Source of the DNA: a bacterium
GTDB lineage: Bacteria; Patescibacteriota; Gracilibacteria; UBA1369; LOWO2-01-FULL-3
Length of the DNA stretch: 5,956 bases
Direction: 5' to 3'
NCBI GenBank assembly: GCA_027622635.1
Contig: JAQBYK010000075.1
Coordinates: 1-5,956, forward strand
Positions 1 to 4,957 of this stretch are shown piece after piece. Both the position numbers and the translations under genes were made by a program. Below the pieces are notes generated by a model, which had not been told where the DNA came from, did no database searches, and saw only the letters and a list, made by a program, of their open reading frames with translations. Numbering within the stretch: the stretch's first letter is position 1; every line of letters starts with the position of its first letter.

Positions 1-512
1 TATCAAAAGATGAGCAGCTCACTTTTTATCTAAAAGAATATCCAAATTACCCTGGTAATTATACTGGAACGTTAACGGTACTTTTCGGTTCAGAAGCTGG
101 TGGTGTTTGTGGATCTGATCTAGGGGGTCGAACTACTCCAGCCATTGAGGTAACGTATCTTACTGGTGCAAATCCAAATGAAGTGAAGAGAGAGATAATT
201 GAGCCATGCGGTCAAGGAACGTTTCGAATAGGAGGGACGGGACATGTATCTGCAAGCGCAATACCAGAAACAATTGACAATGTAACCTATAATTATCAAG
301 CAACTATCTCTGGATTTAGTGGATATGAAGTATTATTTATGCGATCTCTGTTTGCAACTACGAGAATGGTTATTCAGGGAAGTGCATCGTTCCCACGTCA
401 GGGTAAGTGGATCCAATCTGAAGCATATTCCCTATCTGGTCCATCGAAGATTGTTAAAGTGTTTCAATCATTACCTCAAGTTACTGCAGATTTTGTTGTC
501 ACTACATTTTAA
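1..512 (+). CDS. C-terminal part of an unrecognised, probably secreted beta-rich protein (5' end outside window)
   Basis: The reading frame is open from the first complete codon at position 3 to the TAA at 510-512, giving 169 visible residues. It enters from outside the window, so the GTG at 183 is only an internal valine codon and not a credible start. The visible protein is rich in Gly, Thr, Ser, Val and aromatic residues in alternating patterns, as in beta-sandwich extracellular or surface proteins. It has few charged helices, no membrane segment and two cysteines (visible residues 36 and 63) that could form a disulfide. I recognise no catalytic motif or named family. The gene converges on the minus-strand flavoprotein gene, and the two stop codons overlap within the four bases TTAA. 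I am confident that it is coding because of the long open frame with protein-like composition. The secreted-protein reading is an inference, and the function is unknown. Confidence 0.7.
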   Translation, partial: SKDEQLTFYLKEYPNYPGNYTGTLTVLFGSEAGGVCGSDLGGRTTPAIEVTYLTGANPNEVKREIIEPCGQGTFRIGGTGHVSASAIPETIDNVTYNYQATISGFSGYEVLFMRSLFATTRMVIQGSASFPRQGKWIQSEAYSLSGPSKIVKVFQSLPQVTADFVVTTF

Positions 513-1237
513 GTAAATTTTTCGAAGTATACTTGCTCTTTTGGTACATTATTTTCTGATAAAAACAATCGCACCGATTCAACCATCTCTTTACCACCGC
601 ACAGATAGTAATCAAAGTTTGAGGCTGGAGAATGGAAATTGGATAATAGATTATTAAGTCCATGTGTTATTCGTCCCTTGATACATCGTGCGTCGTTGAC
701 TGCTTCTTCTTGAGACAAACAGAGCGTAAATGTAAAATTATCATGCTCTTTTGCAAGAGTTTCAAAACCATCTACTAAGTAGAGTTCTTTTGCATATTTC
801 ATTCCCCAGAAGAGCTGTAATTGTTTTTCAGATTTTGTTGCAAGCAGGTCGGTGATTATAGAATACATGGGGGCTATACCGGTACCTGTTGCAAGAAATA
901 TGGGATCACGCACTGATGGTTTATAGGTAAAAAGTCCCGCTGGACCTTGGAGTGTTACCACATCTCCATACACAAGGTTTTCAATATAGTTGCTTCCCAT
1001 TCCATTGGGAACGAGTTCAATGATAAAATCGAGTGAAGTTTTATTGACTGGTGCCGAAGCTATAGAGTAGAGTCGACGAACTGGCTTCATGGGATCTTCT
1101 GATGGCACATGAAATATCATGTATTGCCCGGCAACATAAGTCCAATTTTCATCATCGGGAAGGGTGCAGCTAAGATAATATACATGTTCGTTTAATTGAG
1201 TCTTTTTGATAAGTTTGGCCGGATAGGTGATAAGCAT
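509..1237 (-). CDS. FAD/NAD(P)-binding oxidoreductase of the ferredoxin-NADP reductase superfamily
   Basis: This 242-residue protein has the two-domain ferredoxin-reductase layout. The N-terminal FAD barrel carries GQY (37-39), the flavin motif RLYS (55-58), the second flavin/phosphate segment NGMGS (78-82) and GPAG (98-101). The C-terminal NAD(P) domain carries GTGIAPMYS (118-126), LFWGMK (142-147), the CGGKEM segment (213-218) and an EKF near the C-terminus, where the family typically has an aromatic residue stacking on flavin. Such enzymes move electrons between NAD(P)H and a one-electron carrier such as ferredoxin or flavodoxin, or reduce free flavin or ferric iron. No 2Fe-2S domain, membrane segment or signal peptide is present, so it is a soluble reductase that needs a separate partner, and none is visible here. 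It starts at ATG 1237, 21 bases after the ATPase stop, with no Shine-Dalgarno sequence, and is probably co-transcribed with the ATPase gene. A TATAAT at 1263-1258 overlaps the ATPase stop and could be a weak private promoter. Family assignment is firm; the electron partner is unknown. Confidence 0.9.
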   Translation of the reverse strand: MLITYPAKLIKKTQLNEHVYYLSCTLPDDENWTYVAGQYMIFHVPSEDPMKPVRRLYSIASAPVNKTSLDFIIELVPNGMGSNYIENLVYGDVVTLQGPAGLFTYKPSVRDPIFLATGTGIAPMYSIITDLLATKSEKQLQLFWGMKYAKELYLVDGFETLAKEHDNFTFTLCLSQEEAVNDARCIKGRITHGLNNLLSNFHSPASNFDYYLCGGKEMVESVRLFLSENNVPKEQVYFEKFT

Positions 1238-1258
1238 AGGTATAGAGAGAACAGAATA

Positions 1259-3613
1259 TTATAATCTGGCACGCTGATTTATCTCTGCTTCAACAAGCTC
1301 AATAGGTCTCCCATATTTGAGGATTGAAAGCTGTATGATGGCTTGTGCAATCTTTTCATTACGCGCTGCTTTAAGTTGACTCATATCTTTAGTCATATCT
1401 ACTGAAAAAGGATCGACTGGTTCATTGTTTACAATTGTTTTCATATACGCATGGAAGCGCTCGATATTGATAAGGTCAGATTCGGCAAATCGTGGCTGGA
1501 ACTCTCTTTGCATATATGCCGCATCTGTTACACCCAGACGAAATGCTACTTGTGTCCCAACATTACCAAAAATGGCATTTTTTACTTCTTCATCCATCTG
1601 ACCTATGAATTGATTTGCCACCGTAAGACTCAAATGATATTTTCGCGCTTCAGATAAAATGACCGCAAAGTCTGGAGTGGCAAAATTTTGAAATTCGTCT
1701 ACATATAAAAAGAAATCTCTCCGTTCTTCTTCAGGTGTATCTACTCGACTCATCGCGGCGGCAAGAATTTTTGGAATAACAAGAAGTCCGAGGAATGTTG
1801 AGTTTTCTTCACCTAGTTTTCCTTTTGATAAGTTAATTAACAGAATTTTCCCAGTATCCATCACTTCACGGAAATCAAAAGATGACTTTGATTGTCCGAT
1901 GATATTGCGCATCATTTTATTGGTTACAAAGCGGCCAAATTTAGAAACAATGTAATCAAGCACTTCTGATTTATGAAAGTCAGACGTTTGTGCTATTTGA
2001 TCAGTCCAATACCGGCGAACAATAGGGTCTTGCACTTTAGGAAGAAGTTCTTGCACAAATTTCTGATCAGTCATAATACGAACGATTTCAATAAATGTCA
2101 TGCCTGGTTCAGACATAATAGTAAGCATGGCATTTCGAACCGCATGTTCAAATCGAGGGCCAATGATACCCGTGCGCTGGGGATCGTAGAGCTTATACAT
2201 GAGGTTTATGATCGAGCTTGTGATAAAATGTTTCTGTTCTTCAGTATCTGCCTCGAGCAAATTCAATCCCATGGGTCGCTGAGTTTCTGAAGGATCAAAT
2301 AAAATCACGTCTTCTGCCCGCTCTGGAGGGATATATCGAAGCGTATCTTCTATAAGATCGCCATGGGGGTCGATCACACATACGCCTCGTCCTGCTTCAA
2401 TATCTTGCTTGATCATTTCTTTCAGTAGTTCAGATTTTCCTACACCTGTTTTTCCGATGATATACACATGTCGCATACGGTCTTTTACGTTGATATGGAT
2501 TGGACGTTTTACCCCACGGTAGTAGCCAGTTCCCATAAGGGTTCCCCCTTCAGTAGGAACTTCTGCAGATACTGGAGCTGATTTTGCTTTGAGCCATTCA
2601 ATATGAGGGGTTTCTACCGTTTTGTTGGGGAAATGAAACAATGACGCCAGTTCTTCAGAAGAAAATATCGATGTCAGTTTGGTTCCTGGCATTTCAAAGG
2701 CAGGGAAGAATTTATAAATAAAATTCATCATAAATCCTGCTTTAAACCAGATCTTAGGACTCGTGAGAGAGTTTTGTTCTGAATCAAATTGATGAAAGGC
2801 ATTTTTAATATTGCGCAAATGTGCCTCTGCCATGTCTTTGTTGGGAGATGAAACAACTACTTTTATAAGGGTATCAAATCCGGGCTTGCTTGTTTTTTCA
2901 GATATTTGCTCAAGCACTTTCTGGCTCGTTTCAAAGGTGGCCTCATTGGGGTCAGCCTCTTTCTTTTTTGTCGAGGAAACAAATGATTTTCCCGCCGCCT
3001 TCCATTTTGAATCAGAAGCACGAATGAGAATCTGAATTATTGCTCCCTCATCATCACCCATTTTTGATAGGGCAGAGGTGATAGCTGCAATGGAATCAGA
3101 TGGAATTTCTTTATAGGTTTTAAGCGGCATATGAGGATCTTTAGCAAGTTTAAATGCTTCAAATGCAACACTTCCATTTTTTGAAAAAATATTGGGCTCT
3201 TCTACTTTTCGAATATCTGCAGTAGGGTAATAGCCGTAAATTGTTTTTTCAATCAAGTCGACTATTTTAGTGGGGGATGAAATATAGAATTTAATTTTTG
3301 ATTTTGTACCTACAATTTCAAAGGCAAGCGCATCTTCAACTTTGAGAAAATCAAAAGTGCCATTGCGTTTAAGCGAATTAAAGGATGCAAACATTTGCTC
3401 AGCTGCATCTATTTTTATCTCATTTTCTTTGGGAAGAAGTATTTCTAAAGTGATCATTTCATATACCATCTGTTCTCGCCTTTTAAGTCGTACATACACA
3501 ATAAGCAAATATGCAAGCCCCATGGTAAGAAATGCAGCTACAATTGCAGCTAAAATCACCAATCCAATAAAAAGAATTTGTTGAATAAACTCATCAAATA
3601 CGAATACATCCAT
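1259..3613 (-). CDS. Membrane-anchored VirD4/TraD-like type IV coupling (DNA-translocating) ATPase
   Basis: This 784-residue protein resembles the coupling ATPases of type IV secretion and conjugation, which form hexamers at the inner membrane and pump DNA or protein substrates. An N-terminal hydrophobic segment (about 13-40) is followed by a basic stretch (VRLKRR), so the bulk is predicted to be cytoplasmic. Residues 50-350 form a long domain with no motif I recognise, as in other CPR proteins of this type. The motor domain has Walker A GKTGVGKS (387-394), a DPHGDL motif (415-420), a Walker B strand ending in DEFQNF (639-644), and a downstream ANQF (666-669) typical of the HerA/VirD4/FtsK ATPase group. 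No mobilisation relaxase, VirB4 or other secretion gene is visible in the window. The start at ATG 3613 is supported by a TATAAT placed for a leaderless transcript. The gene follows the receiver gene by 24 bases and precedes the flavoprotein by 21. The coupling-ATPase family is firm. Whether it serves conjugation, DNA uptake or protein export cannot be told. Confidence 0.9.
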   Translation of the reverse strand: MDVFVFDEFIQQILFIGLVILAAIVAAFLTMGLAYLLIVYVRLKRREQMVYEMITLEILLPKENEIKIDAAEQMFASFNSLKRNGTFDFLKVEDALAFEIVGTKSKIKFYISSPTKIVDLIEKTIYGYYPTADIRKVEEPNIFSKNGSVAFEAFKLAKDPHMPLKTYKEIPSDSIAAITSALSKMGDDEGAIIQILIRASDSKWKAAGKSFVSSTKKKEADPNEATFETSQKVLEQISEKTSKPGFDTLIKVVVSSPNKDMAEAHLRNIKNAFHQFDSEQNSLTSPKIWFKAGFMMNFIYKFFPAFEMPGTKLTSIFSSEELASLFHFPNKTVETPHIEWLKAKSAPVSAEVPTEGGTLMGTGYYRGVKRPIHINVKDRMRHVYIIGKTGVGKSELLKEMIKQDIEAGRGVCVIDPHGDLIEDTLRYIPPERAEDVILFDPSETQRPMGLNLLEADTEEQKHFITSSIINLMYKLYDPQRTGIIGPRFEHAVRNAMLTIMSEPGMTFIEIVRIMTDQKFVQELLPKVQDPIVRRYWTDQIAQTSDFHKSEVLDYIVSKFGRFVTNKMMRNIIGQSKSSFDFREVMDTGKILLINLSKGKLGEENSTFLGLLVIPKILAAAMSRVDTPEEERRDFFLYVDEFQNFATPDFAVILSEARKYHLSLTVANQFIGQMDEEVKNAIFGNVGTQVAFRLGVTDAAYMQREFQPRFAESDLINIERFHAYMKTIVNNEPVDPFSVDMTKDMSQLKAARNEKIAQAIIQLSILKYGRPIELVEAEINQRARL

Positions 3614-3620
3614 ACGATTT

Positions 3621-3626
3621 ATTATA
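3621..3626 (-). promoter_or_regulatory. -10 box (TATAAT) for a probably leaderless ATPase transcript
   Basis: A perfect TATAAT consensus is read on the minus strand from 3626 to 3621. Exactly seven bases (3620-3614) separate it from the ATG at 3613, so normal initiation six to eight bases downstream of the hexamer would place the first base of the mRNA at or beside the start codon. No Shine-Dalgarno sequence lies at a usable distance; the nearest purine-rich run (AAGGA, ending about 3635) is over 20 bases away. No good -35 element is visible at the expected spacing. The element sits in the 24-base gap after the receiver gene, so the ATPase gene may be transcribed alone as well as by read-through. 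Confidence 0.55.
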
Positions 3627-3637
3627 CAAGGTTTTCC

Positions 3638-4009
3638 TTATGAAGACGTGAAGATTGCCGATACTTTTTTGATAAATTCTGGAGGTGACATATCACTTTT
3701 TATCCAGTAATTATCTGCTTTTTCTAACTCCCTTTTATCTTCTTGACTTCCATTAAGATTGGTAAGGAATATGATAGGGAAGGAGACCTTTTTCATTTTT
3801 TTGATTACTTCATCAAGAATGGTAAACCCGTCCTTTCCGGGAAGCATCACATCGAGAAGAACTAAGTCCCACGTTCCCCTTACTATTTTTTCTTTTGCGT
3901 CATTTCCTTCCCCAGAAACAGTAATAGTATATCCTTCTTGAGTAAGAAGATCAAGATAGAGTTGTTGAAGAAATACATCATCTTCTACCAGAAGAATATT
4001 CTTTTTCAT
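3638..4009 (-). CDS. Stand-alone response-regulator receiver (CheY-like) domain protein
   Basis: This 123-residue protein is a single receiver domain with no output domain. It shows the acidic pocket E9-D10-D11, the phospho-acceptor Asp53 in the strand LVLLDVMLPGKDG, the switch Thr83 after the PIIFLT strand, and the conserved Lys104 in YWIKSD, which are all the residues needed for phosphorylation by a histidine kinase. It would act by protein-protein contact, as CheY or pilus-associated single-domain regulators do. No kinase gene is in the window. A longer reading begins one codon upstream at a TTG (4012), but the ATG at 4009 is preferred because it gives the usual MKKNILLVEDD opening and lies seven bases after a -10 element. 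It sits between the pilin gene (strong terminator between) and the ATPase gene. A role in pilus or DNA-transfer control is an inference from neighbours only. Confidence 0.92.
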   Translation of the reverse strand: MKKNILLVEDDVFLQQLYLDLLTQEGYTITVSGEGNDAKEKIVRGTWDLVLLDVMLPGKDGFTILDEVIKKMKKVSFPIIFLTNLNGSQEDKRELEKADNYWIKSDMSPPEFIKKVSAIFTSS

Positions 4010-4016
4010 CAATAAA

Positions 4017-4025
4017 AGTATAGCA
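4017..4025 (-). promoter_or_regulatory. Extended -10 promoter element (TGC-TATACT) for the receiver gene, probably leaderless
   Basis: Read on the minus strand, 4025-4017 is TGC followed by TATACT, which is an extended -10 element (TGn plus a five-of-six match to TATAAT). Seven bases (4016-4010) separate the hexamer from the ATG at 4009, so the transcript would begin at or next to the start codon. No Shine-Dalgarno sequence is present. The expected -35 position falls inside the terminator hairpin of the pilin gene and has no consensus, as is acceptable for extended -10 promoters. The spacing is identical to that of the ATPase gene promoter. Confidence 0.6.
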
Positions 4026-4026
4026 T

Positions 4027-4059
4027 AAAAAAATCCACCCCGCTTGCTGCGGGGTGGAT
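4027..4059 (-). terminator. Rho-independent terminator of the pilin gene
   Basis: Bases 4033-4043 and 4049-4059 are perfectly complementary over 11 pairs, mostly G-C, with a five-base loop (4044-4048). Read on the minus strand, the stem is followed at once by six T (4032-4027). It lies 13 bases after the pilin stop codon. The plus-strand side has no T tract after the stem, so it acts only on leftward transcription. The T tract runs almost directly into the receiver gene's extended -10 element. Confidence 0.93.
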
Positions 4060-4072
4060 GGTTAGATTCATG

Positions 4073-4510
4073 TTAGCGAGTGACAGTGATAGTTCCTTCG
4101 TTTGCATCAGGTGCAACGACTGTTACGCGTCCAGCAGTTGCTGAAATCTCATAACCTGTGTCATAGGCTCCTACGCAGCTTGTTATGTCTGCTCCATTAT
4201 TGCTGTCTGGATCTTGAGGGAGTCCGGCAATATAGGTGGGGACAACATCTGAACAAAGATCAATTCCAGTACTTGCAATAGCAGTCTGAGTGCCCGTTAT
4301 GCCACCGGGAAGTGCACCACTATTGTCAACCATATATTGATTGACTCCATTTAAAATTGAATTAACATCGCTTCTGCGCTTAATATCATCTGCATCTTCC
4401 AGATTTTCTCCTGGATTAACTGCAATCAACGTAATAGCAAGCAGAACAGCGAGTATTCCGATTACCACTAAGAGCTCTATAAGAGTGAAACCTTTTTTAT
4501 TTCTAAACAT
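4073..4510 (-). CDS. Type IV pilin-like protein (class III prepilin signal)
   Basis: This 145-residue prepilin starts at ATG 4510. Its leader is MFRNKKG, and prepilin peptidase would cut between Gly7 and Phe8, leaving the classic FTLIELLVVIG start with Glu at mature position 5. A continuous hydrophobic helix (about 8-30) follows, then a polar region ending in a small beta-rich globular part with two cysteines (SDVVPTYIAG is flanked by one on its left, and ADITSC carries the other) that may close a disulfide loop. The PQDPDSN and DTGYEIS segments resemble the C-terminal region of CPR and Gram-positive pilins and pseudopilins. It would be anchored in the inner membrane and assembled into a pilus or pseudopilus used for attachment, twitching or DNA uptake. 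The frame stays open upstream to 4696, but those 62 extra codons are a low-complexity, pyrimidine-run translation that would bury the leader, so I reject that start. It has its own promoter and terminator. The assembly machinery is not in the window, so major pilin versus minor pseudopilin is undecided. Confidence 0.93.
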   Translation of the reverse strand: MFRNKKGFTLIELLVVIGILAVLLAITLIAVNPGENLEDADDIKRRSDVNSILNGVNQYMVDNSGALPGGITGTQTAIASTGIDLCSDVVPTYIAGLPQDPDSNNGADITSCVGAYDTGYEISATAGRVTVVAPDANEGTITVTR

Positions 4511-4541
4511 AGTTATGTAAGGAAATTTATAATATAGTTTC

Positions 4542-4570
4542 AGAATAGAGAAAAAAACAAGTGCTGTCAA
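4542..4570 (-). promoter_or_regulatory. Sigma-70-type promoter of the pilin gene
   Basis: On the minus strand a perfect TTGACA (4570-4565) is followed after 17 bases by TATTCT (4547-4542, four of six matches to TATAAT). Initiation near 4535 would give a leader of about 25 bases before the ATG at 4510. That leader has no Shine-Dalgarno sequence. A second possible -10 (TATATT at 4536-4531, with TTGTTT 18 bases upstream) overlaps it and cannot be excluded. The promoter lies inside the rejected N-terminal extension of the pilin frame, which supports the shorter gene. Confidence 0.6.
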
Positions 4571-4662
4571 GTGGTGATGATCACGTACCCTCAACGTCAT
4601 TATTGGTGCGAATACGTGATTCCGGTTTAAGGTTTGAAAGGATGATTTGAGGCTCATAGAAT

Positions 4663-4680
4663 GGGGGGAGGGGGGAGGGG
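4663..4680 (+). other. G-tract cluster (runs of 6, 6 and 4 G)
   Basis: Eighteen bases on the plus strand consist of three G runs separated by single A bases. It lies about 90 bases upstream of the pilin promoter and in no accepted gene. With only three runs of three or more it does not meet the usual four-run, three-layer quadruplex pattern, but two-layer or bulged quadruplexes are possible. The pilin-sense strand is a matching C-rich tract. The run lengths would also make it prone to slippage. Function is unknown. Confidence 0.4.
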
Positions 4681-4731
4681 AACTAGAACAAAGCAAACTT
4701 CAGATATAATTGAAGCTAATGACAATAACAA

Positions 4732-4943
4732 AAATCGACTTTATAGCTTTCCTCGATGCTCCACGGCGTTAGAGTTATCGTGAATTTCGCCCTGTAGGAT
4801 ACAGATTACTTAAACATGTACTCTACGGGTAACCACTCTCTATTGTTACTTTAGCAGGGCTTTCAAATCCCCGACCGTAAGCGCGTGGGTTGTTTCATAC
4901 TCAACTCTATTCGAGCAGAGTTCAGAGATCAGTTTTTCGATTT
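4732..4943 (-). ncRNA. Candidate structured non-coding RNA (about 212 nt), family not recognised
   Basis: This gap between the Shedu-like gene and the pilin gene shows no good ORF but a set of nested helices. These pair 4943-4937 with 4738-4732 (closing stem, 7 bp), 4915-4911 with 4756-4752, 4888-4884 with 4765-4761, 4870-4865 with 4787-4782, and 4860-4855 with 4794-4789. The inner part forks into hairpins 4849-4845/4833-4829 and 4826-4817/4803-4794 (one internal mismatch; base 4794 can belong to either adjoining helix). Two helices contain a pair that is G-U on the minus strand but A-C on the plus strand, which favours minus-strand transcription. The last helix runs into TTTTTGTT (from 4734), a possible termination signal. 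A run 4908-4903 can pair either with the nearby 4922-4917 or with the distant 4776-4771, giving an alternative fold or a pseudoknot. I could not match it to tmRNA, RNase P, SRP RNA or a riboswitch; 6S RNA is not excluded. Promoter evidence is weak (TATTAA at 4952-4947). The helices were found by eye, not by energy calculation. Confidence 0.42.
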
Positions 4944-4957
4944 ATCTTAATATTTGG

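Noticed and set aside
183..512. Separate 109-residue gene starting at GTG 183
   Set aside because: The same frame is open through all 60 codons upstream to the window edge with similar protein composition, so this is the tail of a longer gene.
525..534. Ten-base palindrome aagtatactt
   Set aside because: It lies inside the flavoprotein coding end with no second copy seen; such short palindromes are expected by chance.
3628..3639. AAGG-aaaa-CCTT hairpin after the receiver gene as a terminator
   Set aside because: Four pairs without a T tract are too weak, and the sequence is better read as spacer upstream of the ATPase -10 box.
4010..4012. TTG as start of the receiver gene
   Set aside because: The adjacent ATG gives the normal receiver opening and the same seven-base distance from a -10 box as the ATPase gene.
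4511..4696. N-terminal extension of the pilin
   Set aside because: It is low-complexity, lacks homology-like features, would bury the prepilin cleavage site and overlaps the promoter.
4698..4715. Inverted repeat CTTCA/TGAAG with a TATAAT in or near the loop, seen as a terminator or a plus-strand promoter
   Set aside because: The stem is only five A/T-rich pairs, no -35 is present at usable spacing, and there is no plus-strand gene downstream to drive.
4856..4872. tRNA T-arm-like sequence (GGG..TTTCAAAT..CCC) on the plus strand
   Set aside because: The stem is only three good pairs with a wrong loop size, and no acceptor, D-arm or anticodon arm can be placed around it.
4919..4931. Plus-strand GTTCAGAGATCA resembling the group I intron R element
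   Set aside because: No matching S element or P3/P7/P8 core is found nearby, and the minus-strand helices explain the region better.
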